This document shows positions 8,122-18,476 of a stretch of DNA of 43,669 nucleotides, piece by piece; within the stretch, counting starts at the first letter, position 1; every line of letters starts with the position of its first letter. Below the pieces are notes generated by a model, which made no database searches, was not told the origin of the DNA, and saw only the letters and a program-made list of their open reading frames with translations. Position numbers and translations under genes: made by a program. This DNA comes from Candidatus Corynebacterium gallistercoris (GTDB lineage Bacteria > Actinomycetota > Actinomycetes > Mycobacteriales > Mycobacteriaceae). The stretch spans positions 1 through 43,669 of the forward strand of contig DXFZ01000084.1 in assembly GCA_019114175.1 (NCBI GenBank), read 5' to 3'.

Positions 8122-9153
8122 ATTAATCCGCTTGATGAATTTGCCCGTGCCGGCGAGTTGGGATGGATGGCAGCTGGCTCCACCTCCCCTAATCCGCCGG
8201 TTGGTGCCGTGATCGTCTCTCCGTCCGGGGAGGTGGTGGGGGAAGGCTACACCCAGCCTGCTGGTGGGGCGCACGCGGAGGTCATGGCGCTGAAGGATGC
8301 TGGATCGGCGGCCCGTGGTGGCCGGGCGATCGTTACCCTGGAGCCGTGCAACCACCAGGGACGCACGGGGCCGTGCAGCCAGGCACTTCTTGCAGCGGGC
8401 GTGTCTCGGGTGGATTTCCTCTTCGCGGACCCCTCACCAGTTGCTTGCGGTGGCGCGGAGACGCTGAGGAATGCTGGAGTGGACGTGCACGGTCCTTTTC
8501 TTCCGTCTCCCAGCCATGTGAAGCCGTGGACACCGCTCTTTTCGGTCGAACCGTGGTTGAGATCGATGGCGCTGGGCCGGCCGCACGTCACAGTGAAGGT
8601 CGCCTCCACGGCGGATGGCCGCATTGCGGCGCGCGATGGTTCCAGCCAGTGGATCACTGGCGCCGCCGCGCGCCGCGTGGTGCACGTAGACCGGAGCCGC
8701 AGGGATGCGATCGTGGTGGGCACGGGCACGGCCATCGCAGATAACCCCTCTTTGACTGCGCGACGCGAGGATGGTTCCTTGCTGCCCAACCAGCCGCTGC
8801 GGGTGCTGATGGGCGAGCGAGGTCTGCCCGCCGATACTGCGCTCTTCACCGGCGATGCCCCCGCGATGCATGTGCGCTCCCGGGATCCCCATGCTGTGTT
8901 GGCGCAGTTATCGGAGCATGGCGTGGTGGATGTGCTGATCGAAGGTGGCGCTGGGGTCATCGGCTCGTTCATTCACGCAGGACTGGTGGATGCCGTGCAG
9001 CTGTACATGGCCCCGGCGCTGTTGGGTGGTGGCAGCGCGTGGATTGACAGCCCCCAGCTGGGAGGCTCGATGGACGACATTCGCCGCTTCACGCCCCGGG
9101 AGTTGACAACGGCGGGGGATGACGTCATCTGGAGACTCACGGCACCCATATAG
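8122..9153 (+). CDS. ribD: Bifunctional riboflavin deaminase/reductase, unusual start
   Basis: Catalyses the deamination and side-chain reduction steps of riboflavin synthesis. Numbered from 8122, the zinc deaminase site is intact: H51 and E53 in HAEV, C76 and C85 in PCNHQGRTGPC. The C-terminal half is the NADPH-dependent reductase (VKVASTADGRIA, later LIEGGAGVIGSF). The start is uncertain. The first conventional in-frame start is TTG 8158, which would leave only about eight residues before SPNPPVG and cut the first helix. The homologous segment DEFARAGELGWMAAG is encoded upstream, in a frame open from a stop at 8107. The best candidate is ATT at 8122, with AGAGG 9 bases before it. Confidence 0.85.
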   Translation: MNPLDEFARAGELGWMAAGSTSPNPPVGAVIVSPSGEVVGEGYTQPAGGAHAEVMALKDAGSAARGGRAIVTLEPCNHQGRTGPCSQALLAAGVSRVDFLFADPSPVACGGAETLRNAGVDVHGPFLPSPSHVKPWTPLFSVEPWLRSMALGRPHVTVKVASTADGRIAARDGSSQWITGAAARRVVHVDRSRRDAIVVGTGTAIADNPSLTARREDGSLLPNQPLRVLMGERGLPADTALFTGDAPAMHVRSRDPHAVLAQLSEHGVVDVLIEGGAGVIGSFIHAGLVDAVQLYMAPALLGGGSAWIDSPQLGGSMDDIRRFTPRELTTAGDDVIWRLTAPI

Positions 9154-9175
9154 CCGAGGCTGCACGTGGGTGACC

Positions 9176-9181
9176 TAGACT
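9176..9181 (+). promoter_or_regulatory. Putative ribE -10 box
   Basis: TAGACT in the 89-base gap between ribD and ribE fits TANNNT and would give a leader of about 55 bases before the ribE GTG. It suggests that ribE-ribBA-ribH can be transcribed independently of ribD. Confidence 0.45.
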
Positions 9182-9201
9182 TCAATTATCAATTTATTGC
9201 T

Positions 9202-9219
9202 TTCCCCCACTACGGGGAA
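9202..9219 (+). other. Small hairpin in the ribE leader
   Basis: TTCCCC and GGGGAA form a perfect 6-bp stem around a short loop upstream of the ribE ribosome binding site (GTAGGA). It is far too small to be an FMN riboswitch and has no T-tract, so it is not a terminator. A local effect on translation is possible but unproven. Confidence 0.35.
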
Positions 9220-9242
9220 GGGCTCTGACGGAAGGCGTAGGA

Positions 9243-9890
9243 GTGTTCACCGGAATCATCGAAGAAGTTGGCCGTATCGATTCTGTTTTTCACGACGGCG
9301 ATTCCATCCGCCTGCGCGTTCGGGCTGAGACCGTCGTATCAGATGCCCGGCATGGCGATTCCATCGCGGTGAATGGCGTGTGCCTCACAGTGGTCGATCA
9401 CGGGGAAAAGTACTTCACGGCCGACGTGATGCAGGTGACCCTCGACTACACCACCCTGGGTGCCGTACGCCAGGGTGACCCGGTGAATCTGGAGAGGGCC
9501 ATGGCGGCACACGGTAGGTTCGGCGGCCACATCGTCCAGGGGCACGTGGATGGTGCAGCGGAACTAATGGAACGCCGCGCGTCCGAGAATTGGGAGGTAT
9601 TCCGGTTCCGGATGTGCGATGAGCGTCTGCGGAAGTACATTGCCCCGAAGGGCTCCGTTGCGGTCAATGGCACCTCGTTGACGGTCGCGGAAATCGGGCC
9701 GAGCGCCGAGTGGTTTGAGGTGTCGTTGATTCCCACGACGTTGCAGGACACGATGTTGGGGAGCCTGGAATTGGGGTCGCGAGTCAATATTGAATGCGAC
9801 GTCTTGGCGAAGTACGCGGAGGCGCTGCTCAACCACGGTAATGATCCAGGCGCTTCGTCCCACGATGGCTATGGTGTGAAAGAGGACTAG
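9243..9890 (+). CDS. ribE: Riboflavin synthase alpha chain
   Basis: Performs the last step of riboflavin synthesis, dismutation of two 6,7-dimethyl-8-ribityllumazine molecules. The 215-residue product begins [10 protein letters not shown], the family hallmark, and contains the two duplicated lumazine-binding barrels (about residues 1-97 and 98-195). Each carries the usual NGVCLTV or NGTSLTV motif and the [10 protein letters not shown] segment joins them. The GTG at 9243 is preceded by GTAGGA. The gene is also called ribC in Gram-positive nomenclature. Its TAG overlaps the GTG of the next gene by one base, so ribE and ribBA are translationally coupled. Confidence 0.97.
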   Translation: MFTGIIEEVGRIDSVFHDGDSIRLRVRAETVVSDARHGDSIAVNGVCLTVVDHGEKYFTADVMQVTLDYTTLGAVRQGDPVNLERAMAAHGRFGGHIVQGHVDGAAELMERRASENWEVFRFRMCDERLRKYIAPKGSVAVNGTSLTVAEIGPSAEWFEVSLIPTTLQDTMLGSLELGSRVNIECDVLAKYAEALLNHGNDPGASSHDGYGVKED

Positions 9891-11140
9891 TGAATTTGGA
9901 GGACACGTTGGATCACGAGGATCAGATCCGGCTCGATAGCGTAGACCGTGCCGTTGCGGACATCGCCGCAGGCAAAGCGGTAGTCGTGGTGGATGACGAG
10001 GATCGCGAGAATGAAGGTGACCTGATCTTCGCCGCGGAACTGGCCACGCCGGAGCTCCTTGCCTTCATGGTTCGCTATAGCTCCGGCTACGTGTGCGTCG
10101 GCATGGAAGCTGCTGATTGCGACCGGCTGGGGCTGCCGCCCATGATGGCGCGCAACGAAGATGTCCGCGGAACCGCCTACACCGTCACTATCGACGCGGC
10201 AGAGGGAGTGGATACCGGCATCAGTGCTACCGATCGTGCGCACACCATCCGCCTGCTCGCAGATCCGGCCTCCACGGCACAGACTTTTAACCGCCCCGGC
10301 CACGTTGTTCCTCTGCGCGCCCGCCCAGGCGGTGTCCTCGTCCGCCAAGGGCATACCGAAGCCTCCGTTGATTTGGCAAAGGCGGCGGGGCTTGCCCCAG
10401 CCGGAGTTCTGTGTGAGGTCGTCAGTGAAGACAACCCCACCGGCATGGCCAGGCTGCCAGAATTGCGCCGCTTCGCTGATCGGCACGGACTTGCGCTCAT
10501 CTCTATCGAACAATTGGTGGAGTGGCGTCGCAACAATACACCCAGCGTCCGCAAGGTTGTGGAAACTCGCCTGCCCACCGCCCACGGCCAATTCACGGCG
10601 GTGGGATACACCAATTACATCGATGGGGTGGAACACGTCGCATTGGTGTGTGGTGATGTTGCAGGCCAGCAGGATGTCCCGGTCCGGGTTCATTCGGAGT
10701 GCCTGACAGGCGATGTGTTCGGTTCGCTGCGCTGCGATTGTGGCGAGCAACTCCACGCCGCCATGGACCTCATCAGCCGTCATGGCTCCGGTGTGCTGAT
10801 CTATCTGCGCGGTCAGGAGGGCCGGGGCATTGGCCTCATGCCCAAGCTGCAGGCCTATGTGTTGCAAGACGAGGGCCTTGACACGGTTGATGCCAACATC
10901 GAACAAGGGCTGCCCGTCGACACGCGGGAATACAGCGCGGCCGCGCACATCCTGAAGGACCTGGGAGTGGAGTCAGTGAGCCTCATCTCCAACAATCCGG
11001 CCAAGATTGACAGTGTCCAGCGGTACGGCATTGATGTGACCGCGCGGATCCCAGTTGAGCTGACACCGAACCCGGAAAACATCACCTACCTGCGCACCAA
11101 GCGTGACCGGATGGGTCACCAGCTAGACTCCTTGCGCTAG
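9890..11140 (+). CDS. ribBA: Bifunctional 3,4-dihydroxy-2-butanone-4-phosphate synthase / GTP cyclohydrolase II
   Basis: Supplies both precursors of riboflavin: the N-terminal domain makes the four-carbon unit from ribulose 5-phosphate, and the C-terminal domain opens GTP. The 416-residue product shows [10 protein letters not shown] at 35-44 and RPGHVVPL at about 140 (RibB active site). The GTP cyclohydrolase zinc ligands are C271, C282 and C284 in [15 protein letters not shown], followed by [10 protein letters not shown]. Both domains appear catalytically complete. It starts at a GTG overlapping the ribE stop codon by one base. Confidence 0.97.
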   Translation: MNLEDTLDHEDQIRLDSVDRAVADIAAGKAVVVVDDEDRENEGDLIFAAELATPELLAFMVRYSSGYVCVGMEAADCDRLGLPPMMARNEDVRGTAYTVTIDAAEGVDTGISATDRAHTIRLLADPASTAQTFNRPGHVVPLRARPGGVLVRQGHTEASVDLAKAAGLAPAGVLCEVVSEDNPTGMARLPELRRFADRHGLALISIEQLVEWRRNNTPSVRKVVETRLPTAHGQFTAVGYTNYIDGVEHVALVCGDVAGQQDVPVRVHSECLTGDVFGSLRCDCGEQLHAAMDLISRHGSGVLIYLRGQEGRGIGLMPKLQAYVLQDEGLDTVDANIEQGLPVDTREYSAAAHILKDLGVESVSLISNNPAKIDSVQRYGIDVTARIPVELTPNPENITYLRTKRDRMGHQLDSLR

Positions 11141-11200
11141 GACCAGCGCGTAGGTTTCCACCCCAGAGACGACCCCAACGAGAATTCGGAGTACAACACC

Positions 11201-11680
11201 ATGGCACAACACACAGGCCCAGATATGACCTTGAGCTCCACCGCAGGGGCTGGTATGCGCGTGGCCGTCATCAGCGCACGCTGGAATGCGGAGATCACGG
11301 ACCAGCTCCACGAGCGTGCCATCGCCACAGCCACCGCATCAGGTGCCAAGGTGGAACAGTGGCGGGTAGCCGGTGCGCTGGAACTGCCCGTCGCCGTCGC
11401 GGCCGCGTGCAAGAAATTTGATGCGGTCATCGCCACAGGATGCGTTATCGAGGGGGAGACGGAGCACTTCCGCGTGGTCTGCGACGCAGTCACCTACGGC
11501 TTGACCCGCATTGCATTGGATCACGGGACACCTGTGGGCAACGGGGTTCTCACTGTGTCCAACCAGGCCCAAGCCATCGATCGTGCCGGCGGCCCTGGCG
11601 CCAAGGAGGACAAGGGGGCAGACTCGGCCATCGCCGCCATCCAGGCCGCCCAGGTCCTCAAGGAGATCTCAGAGCTTTAG
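11201..11680 (+). CDS. ribH: 6,7-dimethyl-8-ribityllumazine synthase
   Basis: Condenses 5-amino-6-ribitylaminouracil with dihydroxybutanone phosphate to the lumazine substrate of RibE. The 159-residue protein is of usual length and has the family motifs SARWNAEITDQL near residue 22, GCVIEGETEHF (substrate loop and the catalytic His region) and HGTPVGNGVLTV. The ATG at 11201 is preceded by TTCGGAG at suitable spacing. It ends the riboflavin cluster. In corynebacteria an FMN riboswitch controls the transporter gene ribM elsewhere; none is seen here. Confidence 0.96.
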   Translation: MAQHTGPDMTLSSTAGAGMRVAVISARWNAEITDQLHERAIATATASGAKVEQWRVAGALELPVAVAAACKKFDAVIATGCVIEGETEHFRVVCDAVTYGLTRIALDHGTPVGNGVLTVSNQAQAIDRAGGPGAKEDKGADSAIAAIQAAQVLKEISEL

Positions 11681-11700
11681 GGCACACCCCGGCTACGGAG

Positions 11701-11706
11701 TAGAGT
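11701..11706 (+). promoter_or_regulatory. Putative -10 box for a leaderless transcript of the PH-domain gene
   Basis: TAGAGT lies 7 bases before the GTG at 11714, with no Shine-Dalgarno sequence between (TAAGCGC). This is the same geometry as at def, rpe, rapZ and ppc. Confidence 0.6.
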
Positions 11707-11713
11707 TAAGCGC

Positions 11714-12220
11714 GTGAGGAAATCCGAAACTCAGGTTGGTGACAGCGTGGTAGCGAAGGACGCAGTGAGTGCAGAACAAGCGTGGGAGTTAGAGATTCGC
11801 TCTCCCTTCCTGAAGCGGCTGGCATGGATCTTGGTCGCGGTCATCATGGCTGTCCATGTCTTCATGGCGGCCGTCGTGGTGGTCGGTGACACCGGCGTGA
11901 CCGTCACCCGCACTGATCAGCTCGGCTTCATCGGCATCGGCATCGTCTTTTCCGTCGTGGCCCTGTCCTTGCTGCGCCCCCGGGTGCTGGTCAACAGTGA
12001 GGGAGTGGAAGTCCGCAACATCGTCAATGGCCAGTTCTATCAATGGGACCTCATCCACGGCCTCTCCTTCCCAGAGGAGGCTAAGTGGGCGCGCCTCGAA
12101 CTGCCGGACTTCGAATTTGTTCCGATGATGGCCATGAACATCTATGATCGCCACTCCATCGCCCAGTCTGTGGAGGCCTTCCGACGCTTGGAAGACCGCT
12201 ACATGCCCGTAGATGACTAG
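11714..12220 (+). CDS. PH-domain-containing small membrane protein
   Basis: A 168-residue protein with two predicted membrane segments (about 36-57 and 70-87), followed by a cytoplasmic bacterial PH-like domain (about 90-165: [36 protein letters not shown]). This layout matches the actinobacterial PH-domain family often found between ribH and uvrC. The biochemical function is unknown. The start is a GTG fitting a leaderless transcript, and its last 8 bases overlap the start of uvrC. Membrane topology and domain assignment are read from sequence pattern only. Confidence 0.85.
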   Translation: MRKSETQVGDSVVAKDAVSAEQAWELEIRSPFLKRLAWILVAVIMAVHVFMAAVVVVGDTGVTVTRTDQLGFIGIGIVFSVVALSLLRPRVLVNSEGVEVRNIVNGQFYQWDLIHGLSFPEEAKWARLELPDFEFVPMMAMNIYDRHSIAQSVEAFRRLEDRYMPVDD

Positions 12221-14270
12221 TGTTTCCTACCGCCCCGCTCCCGGGTCCATCCCCACGGAGCCGGGCGTGTACACATTCCGCGATGCCCATGACCGGGTCA
12301 TCTACGTAGGCAAGGCCAAGAATCTCAGGGCTCGCCTGTCCAATTACTTCCAAGACCTCAGGCAGCTCCACCCTCGCACGCGGGCGATGGTGCAGTCCGC
12401 CTCCCAGGTTCGGTGGACCGTCGTGTCCAGCGAGGTTGAGGCACTCAACCTGGAATACACCTGGATTAAGCGGTTCAACCCTCGCTTCAACGTGATGTAT
12501 CGGGATGATAAGACCTACCCGATGCTTGCCATCTCCACCAAGGAGAAGTTCCCCCGCGCCTTCATGTACCGCGGACCGCGCAAGAAGGGTGTGCGCTATT
12601 TCGGCCCCTACCCAAAGGCCTGGGCCATCAGGGAAACCCTCGAATCCCTCACCCGGGTGTTCCCCATTCGCACGTGTTCCACCGGGGTGTTCAAGCGCCA
12701 CGCTGCGCTGGACCGGCCCTGCCTGCTTGGCTATATCGACCGATGCTCGGCACCCTGTGTCGGCAAGATTTCGGAAGAAGACCATCGCGAGCTGGTCGAT
12801 GAATTCTCCCGGTTCCTCGCCGGCAACTCTGACGGGGTGCTGCGACAAGTGCGCGCGGACATGGAGGCGGCAGCCGAGGACTTGGACTTCGAGCGCGCCG
12901 CAAGTTTGCGCGACCAGCTACAAGCCATGACCAAAACGATGGAGCGCCAGGCAGTCGTCTTTTCAGACAAGACTGACGCGGACCTCATCTCTATCTGCTC
13001 CGACGACCTCGAGGCCGCCGTGCAGATTTTCCACGTCCGCGGAGGGCGCATCCACGGCCAACGCGGTTGGGTTGTGGAGAAAGATAGCGCGGACGATGCC
13101 ACGCTCATGCGGGATTTCATCACCCAGTTTTATGGCGAAGAATCTGAACTCGCCCGCGCCACCGAGACCGCCGTTGCCGGTGCAGCCAGCGGAGACGTGG
13201 ACGCGGATCTGGCACGCGCCATCAACCCGGCCGCCGCTGCGGAACTGGGGGATCTCGTGGGAGACGTGCAGGTAACTCCCGTGCCCAGGGAAGTCCTCGT
13301 AAACACCGTCCCGGAGGACATCGAAGGGATGGGAGAATGGCTGACTGCCTTGCGTGGTTCAGCGGTGAGCATCCGCCGACCCCAGCGCGGGGACAAGCGC
13401 GCCCTCATGGAAACTGCCACCACCAACGCGAAGCAGGCACTGGCGCAACACAAGCTGAAGCGCGCGGGGGACTTAACTACACGTTCCGCTGCGTTGCAAG
13501 AGCTCCAGGATGCGCTGTGGATGGATGACTCCCCGCTGCGCATCGAGTGCACGGACATTTCCCATATCCAGGGCACCGACGTGGTGGCCTCGCTGGTGGT
13601 GTTCGAAGATGGCTTGCCGAAGAAGTCAGATTACCGCCGCTACAAGATCAAGGACGCTGCCGGTGATGGCCACTCTGATGATGTGGCATCCATAGCGGAG
13701 GTAGTGCGCCGTCGCTTCAAAAGATTCCAAGAGGACAACACGGCAGTGCCGATGGGTGACGAGGGCGGGGACGTCCTCGAGGGCGAAGATGAGCTGGCGG
13801 CAGAGGACAACGAGCAGCCTGCGCGGCGCTTCGCCTACCCCCCGCAGTTGTTCATCGTCGATGGTGGGCAACCCCAGGTCAACGCGGCGCAGCAAGTGCT
13901 GGACGACTTGGGCGTGACAAATGTGACGCTCGTGGGGATCGCCAAGCGACTCGAAGAGCTGTGGGTGCCGGGGGAGGAGTACCCGGTGATTGTGCCGCGC
14001 AACTCCCAGGCGCTGTATCTGGTGCAGTACATCCGAGATGAAGCGCACCGCTTCGCCATCAATTTTCACCGGCAACAACGCAGCTCCCGGATGCGCCGCA
14101 GTCGCCTCGATGACATCAAGGGGTTGGGGCCGAAGCGCCGCCAGCAACTCGTCAAAGCGTTTGGCTCGGTGGCGAAAATCAAGGAGGCTAGCGTGGAGGA
14201 CATTGCTGCGCTCGATGGGTTCGGCCCATCCCTGGCCAAGCTTATTTATGACTCTCTCCACGGGGAATAG
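12213..14270 (+). CDS. uvrC: Excinuclease ABC subunit C
   Basis: Makes both incisions in nucleotide excision repair together with UvrA and UvrB. The 685-residue product has the GIY-YIG nuclease domain ([22 protein letters not shown] at about residues 11-35), a UVR UvrB-binding motif (about 204-239), the RNase H-like second nuclease domain ([22 protein letters not shown] at about 445, IVDGGQPQV at about 545) and tandem helix-hairpin-helix motifs at 625-682. An acidic, gapped insertion at about 513-535 ([20 protein letters not shown]) interrupts the second nuclease domain. The ATG overlaps the previous gene by 8 bases. Confidence 0.97.
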   Translation: MTSVSYRPAPGSIPTEPGVYTFRDAHDRVIYVGKAKNLRARLSNYFQDLRQLHPRTRAMVQSASQVRWTVVSSEVEALNLEYTWIKRFNPRFNVMYRDDKTYPMLAISTKEKFPRAFMYRGPRKKGVRYFGPYPKAWAIRETLESLTRVFPIRTCSTGVFKRHAALDRPCLLGYIDRCSAPCVGKISEEDHRELVDEFSRFLAGNSDGVLRQVRADMEAAAEDLDFERAASLRDQLQAMTKTMERQAVVFSDKTDADLISICSDDLEAAVQIFHVRGGRIHGQRGWVVEKDSADDATLMRDFITQFYGEESELARATETAVAGAASGDVDADLARAINPAAAAELGDLVGDVQVTPVPREVLVNTVPEDIEGMGEWLTALRGSAVSIRRPQRGDKRALMETATTNAKQALAQHKLKRAGDLTTRSAALQELQDALWMDDSPLRIECTDISHIQGTDVVASLVVFEDGLPKKSDYRRYKIKDAAGDGHSDDVASIAEVVRRRFKRFQEDNTAVPMGDEGGDVLEGEDELAAEDNEQPARRFAYPPQLFIVDGGQPQVNAAQQVLDDLGVTNVTLVGIAKRLEELWVPGEEYPVIVPRNSQALYLVQYIRDEAHRFAINFHRQQRSSRMRRSRLDDIKGLGPKRRQQLVKAFGSVAKIKEASVEDIAALDGFGPSLAKLIYDSLHGE

Positions 14271-14279
14271 GGGATGACG

Positions 14280-14285
14280 TAAAAT
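14280..14285 (+). promoter_or_regulatory. Putative -10 box for a leaderless rapZ transcript
   Basis: TAAAAT lies 7 bases before the rapZ ATG at 14293, and the spacer (CAGGGCC) has no ribosome binding site. It would drive the rapZ-yvcK-whiA cluster independently of uvrC. Confidence 0.65.
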
Positions 14286-14292
14286 CAGGGCC

Positions 14293-15192
14293 ATGAGCGC
14301 CACTGACATCCCCGAGAATTTCCCCGCCGAGGGGCGGGACCCCTCACTCATCCTCATCACCGGCATGTCCGGTGCGGGCCGGCGGGCAACAGCGGCGGCG
14401 CTGGAGGAACTGGGGTGGTATGTGGCCGATAACCTGCCGCCAGAGCTCATCATGCGGATGGTGGAGCTGAGCTTTGAAGACGAATCGCCCATCGAAAAGC
14501 TCGCGATTGTCACGGACGTGCGCTCGCGAGACTTTGCCGGCGATCTGTCCGACGTGCTGGACCAGCTGCGCGAACGGGGCCGGTGCGCCACGGTCCTCTT
14601 CCTTGACGCGACGGATGAGGAACTCATCACGAGGTTTGATACCGTCCGGCGGACACACCCCTTGCAGGGCGATGGCACTCTCCAAGAAGGCATCGACCGG
14701 GAGCGCAGGATGCTGGAGCGGATCAAGGAACGCTCCAACATTGTCCTTGATACGACCCAAAAGAGCGTGCATGACCTGCGGCGGCAGCTGGAGGAGTTCT
14801 TTGCCGGGGAAGACCACCATGGCGTGCGTGTGAACCTCATGAGCTTCGGTCTCAAACACGGCCCGCCGAAGGACATGGACATGCTTTTGGACGCGCGTTT
14901 TCTGCCGAACCCCTACTGGGTGCCTGAGCTGCGGCCCTCCCGGGGCATCGATGCCCCCGTGGCTGACTACGTGCTCCAGCAGGATGGAGCGGAGGATTTC
15001 CTCCGCAGCGCGCAAGAGCTGATTTCCGCGATACTGCCTGGCTACCGCCGGGAAGGAAAGGCATTCGTGTCTATCGCCATTGGCTGCACCGGTGGGCATC
15101 ACCGCAGCGTCGCAGTGGTGGAGGAACTTGGCAAGCGGTTGGCCAACAGTCATTTCACCGTCAAGGTCACTCACCGGGATGTGGAGCGTTAA
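14293..15192 (+). CDS. rapZ: RapZ (YvcJ) family nucleotide-binding protein
   Basis: In E. coli RapZ is an RNase E adapter controlling glmS small RNAs; in Bacillus YvcJ affects competence. The actinobacterial role is not settled. The 299-residue product has an N-terminal P-loop-like segment ITGMSGAGRRATAAALEELG at residues 22-41 and the conserved C-terminal FVSIAIGCTGGHHRSVAVVEEL. The P-loop is atypical: the canonical GKS/T is replaced by G29-R30-R31, so ATP or GTP hydrolysis is doubtful. The gene forms the widely conserved rapZ-yvcK-whiA trio; yvcK follows after 7 bases. Confidence 0.93.
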   Translation: MSATDIPENFPAEGRDPSLILITGMSGAGRRATAAALEELGWYVADNLPPELIMRMVELSFEDESPIEKLAIVTDVRSRDFAGDLSDVLDQLRERGRCATVLFLDATDEELITRFDTVRRTHPLQGDGTLQEGIDRERRMLERIKERSNIVLDTTQKSVHDLRRQLEEFFAGEDHHGVRVNLMSFGLKHGPPKDMDMLLDARFLPNPYWVPELRPSRGIDAPVADYVLQQDGAEDFLRSAQELISAILPGYRREGKAFVSIAIGCTGGHHRSVAVVEELGKRLANSHFTVKVTHRDVER

Positions 15193-15199
15193 AGCAATC

Positions 15200-16201
15200 A
15201 TGACTCAGGAAATTGGGCACATCGCCTGTCTGGGCGGTGGGCATGGGCTGTTCAACACCCTGCGTTCCGCAAGGGAAATTGGTGAGCACGTATCCGCCAT
15301 CGTCACCGTTGCCGATGATGGCGGCAGCTCCGGGCGCATCCGCCGCGAACTGGGAACTCTACCGCCAGGGGACCTTCGCATGGCTCTGGCCGCGCTGGCC
15401 CGCGATAACGAGCGTGGCCACATGTGGGAAGAAGCGCTGCAGCACCGCTTTGGCGGGAACGGGGCTCTCAAGGGCCATGCGCTGGGTAACTTCCTCATCA
15501 CCGGGCTGGCCCAGGTCATGGGGAGCGAACTTGCCGCGCTGGATGAAATTGCGCGCCTGCTGTGCGTACGTGGCCGCGTGATCCCCATGAGCCCAGAGCC
15601 TCTGGACTTGGAGGCCGAGGTGCTGGGGCTGGAGCAAGACCCGCGGGAGGTCGTGGCGGTCCGAGGCCAGGTGGCCGTGGCCTCCACGTTTGGCGAGGTA
15701 CGCCGCGTGCGCCTGATTCCGGATCGCCCCGAGGCGTCACCCGAAGCGGTGGAGGCCATCATGCAGGCTGATCTGGTGACCATGGGGCCGGGCAGTTGGT
15801 TCTCCAGCGTCATCCCCCATATTCTCGTCCCCGGGATTGTGGATGCGCTAAACACGACAAAGGCACCCAAGGCCCTCATCCTCAACCTGGTTCCGGAGCC
15901 GGGGGAGACGGAGGGGCTGAGCCTAGAGCACCACATTCACATGTTCCGGCAGCATTGCCAGGACCTCAACATTGACGCCGTGCTAGTGGATGCGTCCACC
16001 ATGCCGCGGGCAAGTACCCGGCGCTATCTGGAACGGGCAGTGCAACAACTCGGTGCCACCGTGGTCTACCGGGATGTGCGCGAGGATGACAACCGGGGGC
16101 GCTGGACAGACCGCCATAACCCGGCCAAGCTCGCCCAAGCGCTGCTGGACATAGCCAAGCACAACGACGAAACGGACTCCAACGCAGGAAGGGACCACTG
16201 A
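15200..16201 (+). CDS. yvcK: YvcK/GlmR family gluconeogenesis factor (CofD-like, UDP-sugar binding)
   Basis: YvcK/GlmR proteins bind UDP-GlcNAc-type sugars and tune carbon flow into cell wall precursors. The mycobacterial homologue CuvA is linked to envelope integrity. The 333-residue protein has the CofD-like Rossmann start IACLGGGHGLFNTL (GGGHG at 12-16, the actinobacterial form of GGGTG), TVADDGGSSGRIR at 36-48 and LPPGDLRMALAAL. The ATG at 15200 was chosen; ATG 15179 is also in frame but overlaps rapZ. The TGA is immediately followed by the whiA GTG. Confidence 0.94.
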   Translation: MTQEIGHIACLGGGHGLFNTLRSAREIGEHVSAIVTVADDGGSSGRIRRELGTLPPGDLRMALAALARDNERGHMWEEALQHRFGGNGALKGHALGNFLITGLAQVMGSELAALDEIARLLCVRGRVIPMSPEPLDLEAEVLGLEQDPREVVAVRGQVAVASTFGEVRRVRLIPDRPEASPEAVEAIMQADLVTMGPGSWFSSVIPHILVPGIVDALNTTKAPKALILNLVPEPGETEGLSLEHHIHMFRQHCQDLNIDAVLVDASTMPRASTRRYLERAVQQLGATVVYRDVREDDNRGRWTDRHNPAKLAQALLDIAKHNDETDSNAGRDH

Positions 16202-18276
<2,075 letters not shown>

Positions 18277-18322
18277 TCTGAAGCGCTCACGAATAAGCCT
18301 CAGTACTTCACTGCGGGTACCT

Positions 18323-18372
18323 GCCGGGTGGTGGACGTGGGGATAACCCCATCGCTCACCACCCGGCCTTTT
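18323..18372 (+). terminator. Rho-independent terminator after gapA
   Basis: Perfect 11-bp arms GCCGGGTGGTG (18323-18333) and CACCACCCGGC (18357-18367) enclose an inner TGGGG/CCCCA stem and are followed by CCTTTTCC. The strong stem and T-run indicate an intrinsic terminator 46 bases after the gapA stop. Confidence 0.85.
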
Positions 18373-18417
18373 CCATTCCCACCCCCGGGCGCTGCCCCCA
18401 TGCCGCGACGGTAAGAC

Positions 18418-18423
18418 TAAGAT
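18418..18423 (+). promoter_or_regulatory. Putative pgk -10 box
   Basis: TAAGAT, preceded by a near-copy TAAGAC 6 bases upstream, lies between the gapA terminator and pgk. It would give a leader of about 45 bases ending in AAAGGA before the pgk ATG. Confidence 0.5.
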
Positions 18424-18476
18424 GAACGGGGAGAACTTTTGTTTACACGAGCTTCAACGTTTGTAAAGGACAACGC

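Noticed and set aside
9154..9242. FMN riboswitch upstream of ribE
   Set aside because: None of the conserved FMN aptamer segments are present and the gap is too short.
9887..10948. 353-residue minus-strand open frame opposite ribBA
   Set aside because: Antisense to a gene with intact catalytic motifs; no family signature.
13626..14882. 418-residue minus-strand open frame spanning uvrC and rapZ
   Set aside because: Antisense shadow across two conserved genes, with Ser/Arg-rich composition and no motif.
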